Of a stretch of DNA of 18,066 nucleotides, positions 1-6,702 are shown piece by piece; the stretch's first letter is position 1; every line of letters begins with the position of its first letter. The position numbers and the translations under genes were made by a program. The notes beneath the pieces were generated by a model. It saw only the letters and a program-made list of their open reading frames with translations. It was not told the origin of the DNA and made no database searches. Source of the DNA: CAYSLC01 sp964431545 (lineage in GTDB: Bacteria; Desulfobacterota; Desulfobacteria; Desulfobacterales; JAABSP01); the NCBI GenBank assembly GCA_964431545.1, contig CAYSLC010000110.1, positions 1 to 18,066 of the forward strand, in the 5' to 3' direction.

Positions 1-24
1 GAATCCACCGGATCGTATCCAGAT

Positions 25-40
25 AGCACCGAATATGCCA
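25..40 (-). promoter_or_regulatory. Candidate sigma-54 (-24/-12) promoter reading leftward out of the window
   Basis: Read on the minus strand, this site is TGGCATATTCGGTGCT. It has the invariant GG and GC separated by exactly 10 bases, a full TGGCA in the -24 element, and only one departure (G for T) from TTGC in the -12 element. It points toward lower coordinates, so the regulated gene would lie off the left edge, divergent from the sugar dehydrogenase. The NtrC-type regulator at 1372-2793 is a possible but unproven activator. No enhancer site was identified. Confidence 0.5.
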
Positions 41-50
41 CGCTTTCAAG

Positions 51-56
51 GATAAT
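51..56 (+). promoter_or_regulatory. Possible -10 element for the sugar dehydrogenase gene
   Basis: GATAAT matches the sigma-70 -10 consensus at five of six positions and lies 70 bases before the start codon. No recognisable -35 element sits 16-18 bases upstream, so this is a weak call. Confidence 0.2.
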
Positions 57-108
57 CGATGGATCATTTACCAGAGAGGGGCGCTTCCCTCACATCACCC
101 CAATAAGG

Positions 109-124
109 GGATCGGAGGAGATCC
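109..124 (+). promoter_or_regulatory. Ribosome binding site inside a small inverted repeat
   Basis: GGATC (109-113) and GATCC (120-124) are perfect inverted copies that flank GGAGGA (114-119), the Shine-Dalgarno sequence of the gene starting at 126. In RNA this would place the ribosome binding site in a 6-base loop on a 5-bp stem. It could equally be a chance palindrome or a DNA operator. Confidence 0.35.
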
Positions 125-125
125 A

Positions 126-1331
126 ATGCGACGTCCAAACAAGGGACGGCCTGAAACGTCAAGGCGTCCCGGATGCGAAACGGCAAGGGCGGAGGGTGTG
201 TCGCTGGGGACGACCCTCCTATTCTTCGTTCTGCTCCTTCCGGCCGTCGCCTGCGGATCGGCCACCAAAGGGGATAAACCCCAGGAGGTGGGCGATGTCC
301 ACCGGCCGGATCCGCCGGCCCGGGTGACGGAGTGGGTGGCCGGGCTGGAGATCCCCTGGGGGCTGGTCTTCCTTGGCAATGGGACCGCTCTGGTCACCGA
401 GCGGCCCGGCCGGATCCGCCGGATCGAGGACGGCAGGCTGGTTCCGGAACCCTACGCGGAGGTGGACGTGGCCGCTGTGGGGGAAGGGGGGCTCATGGGG
501 ATCACGCTCCATCCCGCCTTCCCGGACCCGCCGTACCTCTATATCATGTACACCCGCCGAGGGGCCGACGGACTCTCCAACCGCGTGGACCGGTACCGGC
601 ACGGAGAAAGCGGCGGGGCCTTCGATCGGGTCATCGTCGAGGGGATCCCCGGCGGCCGGTACCACGACGGCGGGCGGATCGCCTTCGGCCCCGACGGCAT
701 GCTCCACATCGCCACCGGAGAGACCTTCGACCGGGACCTGGCCCAGGACCGGGACAACCTGGCCGGGAAGATCCTCCGGGTGACCCCCGAGGGGGACGTG
801 CCCGAGGACAACCCGTTTCCCGGATCCCCCGTCTACTCCTACGGCCATCGAAACCCCCAGGGGCTGGCCTGGGACCCGGCCACTGGGGCGCTGTTCGCCT
901 CGGAACACGGCCCCTCCGGGGAGGTAGGTTTCGGGGCCTACGACGAGATCAACCGGATCCAAGCCGGCGGCAATTACGGCTGGCCCGAAGTGGTGGGGGC
1001 GCCCGGGATGAACCGGTTCGTCGATCCCCTGCTGACCTGGCCGGAGACGACCACGCCGCCTTCGGGGATGACCTTTTTCGGCGGCGACCTCTTCGTGGCC
1101 ACCCTGGGCAGCGAGGCCCTGCTGCGGATCGGGTTTGACCGGGAGAAAGGCCACCGGGCGACCCGGATAGAACGGTGGTTTTCGTCCGAGGACGGCCGGA
1201 GCCGGTACGGCCGTCTCCGGGATGTGGTCGAAGGACCCGACGGGGCCCTCTACCTGCTCACCAGCAATCGGGACGGCCGGGGACGGCCGCGTCCGGGGGA
1301 CGATCGGATCCTTCGCATGGAATTGGAGTAA
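126..1331 (+). CDS. PQQ-dependent sugar (aldose) dehydrogenase, probable lipoprotein
   Basis: This 401-residue protein belongs to the soluble glucose/aldose sugar dehydrogenase family, a six-bladed beta-propeller that oxidises sugars with PQQ and calcium. Family motifs are visible: YHDGGRIAFGPDG near residue 179 (H180 is the likely catalytic base), GHRNPQGL near 240 (PQQ-contacting Arg/Asn), SEHGP, and DEINRIQAGGNYGWP. A hydrophobic stretch at about 28-40 ends in AVAC, a plausible lipobox with C43, so the enzyme probably sits in the periplasm on a lipid anchor. The start at 126 has a strong Shine-Dalgarno GGAGGAG but gives a long arginine-rich N-region. A GTG at 198 would give a more typical signal peptide. 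The gene stands alone and converges on the response regulator gene. Substrate is unknown, and cofactor supply genes are not in view. Confidence 0.88.
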   Translation: MRRPNKGRPETSRRPGCETARAEGVSLGTTLLFFVLLLPAVACGSATKGDKPQEVGDVHRPDPPARVTEWVAGLEIPWGLVFLGNGTALVTERPGRIRRIEDGRLVPEPYAEVDVAAVGEGGLMGITLHPAFPDPPYLYIMYTRRGADGLSNRVDRYRHGESGGAFDRVIVEGIPGGRYHDGGRIAFGPDGMLHIATGETFDRDLAQDRDNLAGKILRVTPEGDVPEDNPFPGSPVYSYGHRNPQGLAWDPATGALFASEHGPSGEVGFGAYDEINRIQAGGNYGWPEVVGAPGMNRFVDPLLTWPETTTPPSGMTFFGGDLFVATLGSEALLRIGFDREKGHRATRIERWFSSEDGRSRYGRLRDVVEGPDGALYLLTSNRDGRGRPRPGDDRILRMELE

Positions 1332-1335
1332 GTGC

Positions 1336-1355
1336 CGGTCCGGCGGACCGCTCTT
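1336..1355 (+). terminator. Possible short terminator after the sugar dehydrogenase gene
   Basis: CGGTCC (1336-1341) and GGACCG (1345-1350) form a 6-bp GC-rich stem with a GGC loop, starting five bases after the stop codon and followed by CTCTTTCC. The T tract is interrupted. The site lies in the 40-base gap between convergent genes. Confidence 0.4.
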
Positions 1356-1371
1356 TCCAAAACGGATCCCA

Positions 1372-2793
1372 TCATCGGGAGGCCCCCTCGGCCCGCTTCT
1401 TGAGCCGCTTGCTCAAAGCCTGCTGGGAGATCCCCAGCAGCCGGGCCGCCAGGGTCTGGTTTCCGCCGGTGCGCCGGAGGGCCTCCGCCACGAGGCGTTC
1501 GGTGGCCTGCTTGATGGTAGGAAGCCGGGGGGGGAAGGTGATCCCGTCCTCGGATTCGGGGTTCGGGGCCGGCGGATCGACCGTCCCCTCCCGAACCAGG
1601 TGGGCCTTGAAAACCACCAGGGAGAGGACCCCCGACCGGTGCCGGCTCACGGCGTCGAAGATCATCGACTCCAGCTCCCGGACGTTGCCCGGAAAGGGGC
1701 AGGACCGCAGCAGGGGGAAGAGTTCCGGCGGCGGCGTGGGGGGTGGGCGGTCCAGGGCCCGTGCCGCCTTGCGCAGGAAGTGCTCCGCCAGCGGCTCGAT
1801 GTCGTCGGGCCGGTCCCGGAGGGGGGGGATGTGGATCCGGTGGGTGAGGAGCCGGTAGTGGAGGTCCTTGCGGAACCGGCCCTCCGCCTGGAGGGATTCC
1901 AGGGACTGGTTGGTGGCGGCGATGATCCGGGCGTCGGTCCGCCGGGCCCGGTCGGCGCCCACGGGAAAATACTCCCGCTCCTGGAGCAGGCGCAGGAGCT
2001 TCACCTGGGAGGCGGGGCTGAGATCCCCGATTTCGTCCAGGAAGAGGGTGCCGCCGGCCGCCGTCGCCAGGAGGCCCGACCGGTCCTGGTCGGCGCCGGT
2101 GAAGGCCCCCCGGACGTGGCCGAAGAGTGTGTCGGAGAAGATGTTGTCATCGAGCCCGGCCACGTTGACGGCCACGAACCCGCCCTCCCGGCCGCTCACG
2201 GCGTGGACGCTCCGGGCCACCAGCTCCTTGCCCACGCCCGTCTCCCCCTGGATGAGCACCGGCTGGGAGGTGGGGGCGATGGATTCGATGTACTGGAAGA
2301 GGGTCACCATCTTCTTGTTCCGGGTGACGATCCCGCTGAAGGCCTCGGGCCGGTCGAGGGTGTCCGAGAGCATGTGGTGCTTCAGGGCCAGGTTCTCCCG
2401 GGTCAGCTCCCGGAAGGAGAGGGCCCGGTTGACGGCGGCCAGCAGCCGGTCCGCCTCCACCGGCTTCACCACGTAGTCGAAGGCCCCGGCCTTGATGCAC
2501 CGGACCGCCGTCTCCACGTCCCCGGCGCCGGTGACGATGATCACCGGGGTGTCGGGGTGTTCCCGGGCGGCCATGGCCAGCAGGGACTCCCCGTCCACGT
2601 GGGGCATGTTGAGGTCGAGCAGGAGGACCTCCACCGGCCGGCCGGCCAGCAGGTCCCCCACCCGCCGGGGATCCGCGCAGGTGAGGATGTTGTCGATCCC
2701 CCCCATCCGGAGGGTGGTGTCGATGGAGAGCAGTATCCCCTCCTCGTCGTCCACCACCAGGATGGGATGGGGTGGGTGGCGCGGGTCGCTCAT
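1372..2793 (-). CDS. Sigma-54-dependent response regulator (NtrC family)
   Basis: This 473-residue protein has the full NtrC layout. The receiver domain covers about residues 10-125, with acidic DD at 15-16, phospho-acceptor D60, and K110 followed by a conserved Pro. The AAA+ sigma-54 interaction domain covers about 155-380, with Walker A GETGVGKE (183-190), the sigma-54 contact loop GAFTGA (229-234) and Walker B GGTLFLDEIG (247-256). A Fis-type helix-turn-helix follows at about 430-468. When phosphorylated it should open sigma-54 promoters. Its ATG overlaps the kinase stop codon (ATGA), and GGAGG lies about 7 bases upstream, so the two are co-transcribed and very likely partners. Target genes cannot be read from the sequence; one candidate promoter is at 25-40. 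Confidence 0.96.
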   Translation of the reverse strand: MSDPRHPPHPILVVDDEEGILLSIDTTLRMGGIDNILTCADPRRVGDLLAGRPVEVLLLDLNMPHVDGESLLAMAAREHPDTPVIIVTGAGDVETAVRCIKAGAFDYVVKPVEADRLLAAVNRALSFRELTRENLALKHHMLSDTLDRPEAFSGIVTRNKKMVTLFQYIESIAPTSQPVLIQGETGVGKELVARSVHAVSGREGGFVAVNVAGLDDNIFSDTLFGHVRGAFTGADQDRSGLLATAAGGTLFLDEIGDLSPASQVKLLRLLQEREYFPVGADRARRTDARIIAATNQSLESLQAEGRFRKDLHYRLLTHRIHIPPLRDRPDDIEPLAEHFLRKAARALDRPPPTPPPELFPLLRSCPFPGNVRELESMIFDAVSRHRSGVLSLVVFKAHLVREGTVDPPAPNPESEDGITFPPRLPTIKQATERLVAEALRRTGGNQTLAARLLGISQQALSKRLKKRAEGASR

Positions 2794-4310
2794 GGCCGGG
2801 CCTCCCCCCCGTCCGGGTCCGGGGAGACGGACAGGGAGATCCGGGCCGTGGTCCCCATGCCCGGTTGCGAGGAGAAGGCGAGGGTCCCCCCGTGGTCCCG
2901 GATGATCCGGTCGGAGATGGCCAGTCCCAGGCCGGTCCCGCCGTCGTCCCGGCGGGTGGTGAAGAAGGGGTCCGTGATCCGGTCCGCCACGTCCGGGGGG
3001 ATGCCCCGTCCCCCGTCCCGGACCTCGATGGCGACACGCCCCTCCGCCGCGTCGTACGCCGTGCGGACGGTGATCGGCTGGTCCCGGTCGGTGAGGGCCT
3101 GACAGGCGTTGACCAGCAGGTTGATCACCACCTGCTCGATCTTCTGGGCGTTTCCGGGAAACCGGGGCGGGTCCGGAGCCGGCTCGGCCGAAAACCGGTC
3201 GGTGCTTTTCCGGATGAGGTTTTCCACCAGTCCCACGGCCTTCTCCACGATCCGGTTGACGTCCACCTGGTCGGTCATCTCCGGGGGCCCCTGCCGTGCG
3301 AAGTCTTTCAGATCGGCCACCAGGTTCTTCACCCGTTTCGCCCCGTCGGAGATGTCCGATATCAGGCGGGGCATCCGTTCCCTGAGCAGCGGGTAGGGGA
3401 GGCCGCCCGGCTCGACATCGCCATGGTGCCGATGGTATTCATCCAGAACGGGGAGGACCCCGTCCCAGGCCCGCTCCAGGATCGGCGTGTTGAGGGTGAT
3501 GAAGGTGACGGGGTTGTTGATCTCGTGGGCCACGCCGGAGACCAGGGTGCCGATGGAGACCATCTTGGCGGCGTGGAAGAGCTGTTCCCGCTGGTCCCGG
3601 GCCAGGGCCTCGGCCCGTTGCCGCTCCCTCTTTGCCCGGACCCCCTGGCGGATGATGTACAGGGAAAGGGCCAGGATCACCACCAGAATGCCCAGGCTGA
3701 TGAAGCTCAGCCGGCGGGTGATGTCGGCGATCTCCGCCCGGACGTCCTCCACGTAGATCCCGGTCCCCACGATCCACCCCCAGGGCGCAAACCCCTTGAC
3801 GTAGGAGATCTTGGGGACGATCCGGCCGGGATCATCCTTCCACTGCCACTGGTAGTCCACAAACCCTTCGCCCCCTTTCCGCACCGTCTCCACGAAGGCC
3901 ATGAAGAGATGTTTGCCGTTGGGATCGGCGAACCCGGAGATGTCCCGGCCCTCCAGTTCGGGCCGATAGGGGTGCATGACGAGACGGGGATGCATGTCGT
4001 TGATCCAGTAATAATCCTTCTTTTCCGGACCGTACCGCAGGCTCCGGAGGTGCTCCCGGGCCAGCCGCCGGGCCTCCTGTCCGGAGAGTTCCCCCCGGAC
4101 CTCCCGGTCCCGGTAGAAGGCGAGGGTCCGCCAGGCGGTTTCCGTCAGCTCCCGGATCATCTCCCGCTTCCGTTCCATCAGGCCGGCCTCGAACCGGGGG
4201 AGCATCAGGAAAAAGAGGGTAAGGGCAAAGAGGACCACGGTCAGGATCACCGGCAGGATGATCCGGACCGGAACCATGCCCACCGATCGTTTGATGAGAT
4301 CGCCTTTCAT
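2790..4310 (-). CDS. Membrane histidine kinase with extracytoplasmic cache domain
   Basis: Read from the ATG at 4310 the protein has 506 residues. A first membrane helix lies at about 16-37 and a second at about 202-221. Between them is a single-cache sensor region containing DYYWINDMHPRLVMHP and the closing VGTGIYVEDV, typical of kinases that sense small molecules outside the membrane. The cytoplasmic part has the H-box GVAHEINNP with H262, N-box NLLVNACQAL, G1 DGGRGIP, F-box DPFFTT and G2 GTGLGLAI. It should autophosphorylate and pass phosphate to the overlapping response regulator. The open frame continues upstream to 4748, but that part overlaps the divergent kinase gene and looks non-coding. 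The chosen start lacks a clear Shine-Dalgarno; a second ATG at 4277 would still retain the first membrane helix. Confidence 0.93.
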   Translation of the reverse strand: MKGDLIKRSVGMVPVRIILPVILTVVLFALTLFFLMLPRFEAGLMERKREMIRELTETAWRTLAFYRDREVRGELSGQEARRLAREHLRSLRYGPEKKDYYWINDMHPRLVMHPYRPELEGRDISGFADPNGKHLFMAFVETVRKGGEGFVDYQWQWKDDPGRIVPKISYVKGFAPWGWIVGTGIYVEDVRAEIADITRRLSFISLGILVVILALSLYIIRQGVRAKRERQRAEALARDQREQLFHAAKMVSIGTLVSGVAHEINNPVTFITLNTPILERAWDGVLPVLDEYHRHHGDVEPGGLPYPLLRERMPRLISDISDGAKRVKNLVADLKDFARQGPPEMTDQVDVNRIVEKAVGLVENLIRKSTDRFSAEPAPDPPRFPGNAQKIEQVVINLLVNACQALTDRDQPITVRTAYDAAEGRVAIEVRDGGRGIPPDVADRITDPFFTTRRDDGGTGLGLAISDRIIRDHGGTLAFSSQPGMGTTARISLSVSPDPDGGEARP

Positions 4311-4356
4311 AGGAGGACTTCCCAGGGGGCCTTGGTCGGCGCCGAATGCGTCAGGT

Positions 4357-4383
4357 AGGGTTGTACCCTGATCCGGTCCGGAT
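4357..4383. repeat. Two adjacent inverted repeats, possible operator
   Basis: AGGGT-TGT-ACCCT (4357-4369) is followed one base later by ATCCGG-T-CCGGAT (4371-4383). Each is a perfect dyad with a short centre. They lie 47-73 bases upstream of the histidine kinase start codon, so they could bind a regulator of either divergent gene. No consensus was recognised. Confidence 0.35.
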
Positions 4384-4540
4384 GGCAAGGGGGCGGAGAC
4401 GGCTTCGGATCGAGGGGCCTTTTTCGGGCATATGGTGCGGGTTTGGGGTTGATGGCGGACGGGGTGCCGTGGTACAGACCGGATCGAGGCAGGATCCGAT
4501 TCCGATGAACCATCCTCCGCCAAAGGAAGGCCCAAAAAAC

Positions 4541-4570
4541 TTGACGAAGCGCCGGGAAATAATCTATCAG
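4541..4570 (+). promoter_or_regulatory. Candidate sigma-70 promoter for the GHMP kinase gene
   Basis: TTGACG (4541-4546) is a near-consensus -35, followed after 18 bases by TATCAG (4565-4570). It lies in the most AT-rich part of the intergenic region, about 85 bases before the start codon. The -10 element is only partly matched. Confidence 0.4.
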
Positions 4571-4653
4571 TATCCGATTCATAGCCGTCCGCGCGGATGC
4601 CGGCGGGGAGGAGGCGGAAGCCTCGCGGAAACCGGCCGCGGAGATCGAGGGCC

Positions 4654-5724
4654 ATGGCCGAAACACTGAGGGACCTGCTCCGATCGGGGCCCGTCGAGGT
4701 GTCGGCGCCGTGCCGCGTCGACATGGGGGGGACCCTCGACATCAGCACCTTCTACCATGCCCTGGGCCACCTCGACCCTTGCACCTTCAACATGGCGGTC
4801 GATCTCCGGACCCGGGTCCGGCTGCTGCCCGGTCCTCCGGGAAGGGTCAAGGTCTCCTCCCTGGGGTTCGAGACGGCGGAGTTCCCGTCGGAGGTTGCCC
4901 CCTTCGACCATCCCCTGGGGCTGATGTTCGCCGTGGCCGCGCGGTTCCGGGCCGACGGGGTCCATATCGACATCGTCTCGGCGTCGCCGCCCAGAAGCGC
5001 CCTGGGGGGGTCCTCGGCGGCGGCCGTGGCCCTGGTGGCCGCCTTTTCCCGGGCCCGCCATCGGATGGACGGGACGCCGGTGTTGCCGCCCGCCGAGACG
5101 GCCCTTTTGGCCCAGTCCCTGGAGGCGGGGGTGGCCGGGGTCCCCTGCGGCCTCCAGGATCAACTGGCGGCGGTCTTCGGCGGGGTCCACGCCTGGCGCT
5201 GGGGCCGGTCCACCCACGTGCCGGCCGTGGAGGGGGAAGCGGTGGTTCCGGCCGGGGGGTACGCGGATATCGAACGTCGGTTCCTGGTGGCCTACTGCGG
5301 CGAGCCTCACGAGTCGAAGGATGTCAACGGACGGTGGGTCCGGGGGTTCCTCTCCGGAGGGACCCGGAACGCATGGGTCCGGATCATCGGGGAGACCCGG
5401 GCCTTCATTCGGGCCGTTATGGCGGGCGACTTCGCCGCCGCCGGCGCGGCCATGAACCGGGAGACCGCCCTTCGGCTGGAGATGACACCGGACGTGCTCG
5501 ACGAGATGGGAAAGGGGCTTTGCGCCGACGCGGCGGCCCGGGGCTGCGGAGCCCGCTTCACCGGCGCCGGGGGCGGCGGCTGCGTCTGGGCCGTGGGCGA
5601 GCCCGAGGCCGTCGACCGGCTCCGGGAGGACTGGAGGGAGCGTCTCCGCCGGCGGGAGACCGGCCGGCTGCTCGACGTCGGGGTCGACCCCGACGGGCTT
5701 CTGGAACATGAGGGACCGGGCTGA
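4654..5724 (+). CDS. GHMP-family small-molecule kinase (HddA/fucokinase-like)
   Basis: This 356-residue protein has both GHMP kinase signatures: the glycine/serine-rich ATP loop SPPRSALGGSSAAAVAL (about 111-127) and the C-terminal loop GARFTGAGGGGC (about 299-310). The N-terminal APCRVDMGGTLD and the central GLQDQLAAVFGG (Asp169) resemble sugar-1-kinases of the D-glycero-D-manno-heptose 7-phosphate kinase (HddA) and L-fucokinase type. They do not resemble true galactokinase, whose GRTNLIGEH signature is absent. It therefore probably phosphorylates a sugar or sugar phosphate with ATP in the cytoplasm; the substrate is an inference. ATG 4654 is chosen because GAGG lies just upstream. An in-frame ATG at 4597 only adds an arginine-rich tail. 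The next gene, glyQ, starts 94 bases later with no functional link that I know of. Confidence 0.82.
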   Translation: MAETLRDLLRSGPVEVSAPCRVDMGGTLDISTFYHALGHLDPCTFNMAVDLRTRVRLLPGPPGRVKVSSLGFETAEFPSEVAPFDHPLGLMFAVAARFRADGVHIDIVSASPPRSALGGSSAAAVALVAAFSRARHRMDGTPVLPPAETALLAQSLEAGVAGVPCGLQDQLAAVFGGVHAWRWGRSTHVPAVEGEAVVPAGGYADIERRFLVAYCGEPHESKDVNGRWVRGFLSGGTRNAWVRIIGETRAFIRAVMAGDFAAAGAAMNRETALRLEMTPDVLDEMGKGLCADAAARGCGARFTGAGGGGCVWAVGEPEAVDRLREDWRERLRRRETGRLLDVGVDPDGLLEHEGPG

Positions 5725-5818
5725 GACGTCCCGGCCGGCAAGCGTCGCCGCTCCACTTCGGGGGCGGCGGAAGACAACCGAACCGACCCCCACACCGGGG
5801 ATCAAAGGAAAGAGACCG

Positions 5819-6700
5819 ATGTACTTTCAAGATGTGATTCAGGCCTTGAATCGATTCTGGGGGGACCGGGGGTGCGTTCTGGCGCAGCCCTTCGACCTGG
5901 AGGTGGGGGCCGGCACGTTTCATCCCACCACCCTGCTCCGGGCCCTGGGACCCGAACCGTGGAACGTGGCCTATGTCCAGCCCTCCCGCCGGCCCACGGA
6001 CGGCCGGTACGGCGAGAACCCCAACCGGCTCCAGCACTATTACCAGTACCAGGTGATCCTCAAGCCGTCCCCGCTGGACGTGCAGGAGCAGTACCTGGAC
6101 AGCATGAAGGTCCTCGGCGTCGATCCCCTGGAACACGACATCCGGTTCGTGGAGGATGACTGGGAATCGCCGACCCTCGGGGCCGCCGGCCTGGGGTGGG
6201 AGGTGTGGCTCGACGGCATGGAGATCACCCAGTTCACCTATTTCCAGCTCTGCGGCAGCATCGAACTCCATCCCATCTCCGTGGAACTCACCTACGGATT
6301 GGAGCGGATCGCCATGTACCTGCAGGGGATCGACAACGTCTACGACCTGGCCTGGAACCAGGAGATCACCTACGGAGACGTCCACCACCGGCAGGAGGTG
6401 GAGGGCTCCACCTACAACTTCGAGAAGGCGGACGTGGAGATGCTCCTCGACCTGTTCAACAAATACGAGGCCGAGGCCGGGCGGATCATCGGCGAGGACC
6501 TGGTGCAGCCGGCGTACGAGTACTGCCTCAAATGCTCCCACACCTTCAATCTTCTGGACGCCCGGGGGGCCATCAGCGTCACCGAACGGACCGGCTATAT
6601 CACCCGGATCCGGAATCTGGCCCGGGCCTGCGCCAAGGCGTACGTGGACCAGCGGGAGGCGATGGGGTTTCCGCTGCTGAAGAGATCGTCAGGGAGGTGA
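5819..6700 (+). CDS. glyQ: Glycyl-tRNA synthetase alpha subunit
   Basis: The 293-residue product is the class II catalytic alpha subunit of the alpha2-beta2 glycyl-tRNA synthetase, which activates glycine with ATP in the cytoplasm. The start MYFQDVIQALNRFW and the block YVQPSRRPTDGRYGENPNR (about 53-71) are diagnostic, as is the motif-3 region ELTYGLERIAMYLQ (about 156-169). Length is close to the roughly 300 of other GlyQ proteins. The frame is open 37 codons further upstream, but family alignment and the AGGA at about -10 favour ATG 5819. A minor oddity is CGSIELHP at 145-152, where many family members read GGIDLKP or similar. glyS follows after two bases, so the subunits are co-translated. 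No T-box-like leader is evident. Confidence 0.98.
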   Translation: MYFQDVIQALNRFWGDRGCVLAQPFDLEVGAGTFHPTTLLRALGPEPWNVAYVQPSRRPTDGRYGENPNRLQHYYQYQVILKPSPLDVQEQYLDSMKVLGVDPLEHDIRFVEDDWESPTLGAAGLGWEVWLDGMEITQFTYFQLCGSIELHPISVELTYGLERIAMYLQGIDNVYDLAWNQEITYGDVHHRQEVEGSTYNFEKADVEMLLDLFNKYEAEAGRIIGEDLVQPAYEYCLKCSHTFNLLDARGAISVTERTGYITRIRNLARACAKAYVDQREAMGFPLLKRSSGR

Positions 6701-6702
6701 TC

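Larger units (their letters stand above)
4311..4653. other. Divergent intergenic region between the histidine kinase and GHMP kinase genes
   Basis: No convincing gene lies here. The stretch separates two divergent genes and should contain promoters for both. It holds two adjacent small inverted repeats (4357-4383), a candidate plus-strand promoter (4541-4570), and a GAGGC-GGAA-GCCTC mini-hairpin at 4611-4624 in the GHMP kinase leader. Open frames crossing it on both strands are arginine/proline-rich and look like GC-rich shadows. Confidence 0.6.

Noticed and set aside
1222..4358. Long plus-strand open frames (1222-3102 and 2772-4358) antisense to the two-component genes
   Set aside because: The minus strand carries intact receiver, AAA+, HTH and kinase motifs, and the plus-strand products are compositional shadows.
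4453..4468. GG-N10-GC spacings on both strands in the kinase/GHMP intergenic region as sigma-54 promoters
   Set aside because: The remaining -24 and -12 bases fit poorly, and such spacings are frequent by chance in GC-rich DNA.
5725..5818. Possible T-box or other riboswitch in front of glyQ
   Set aside because: The gap is only 94 bases, has no T-box core or recognisable aptamer, and the lineage does not typically use T-boxes for glyQS.
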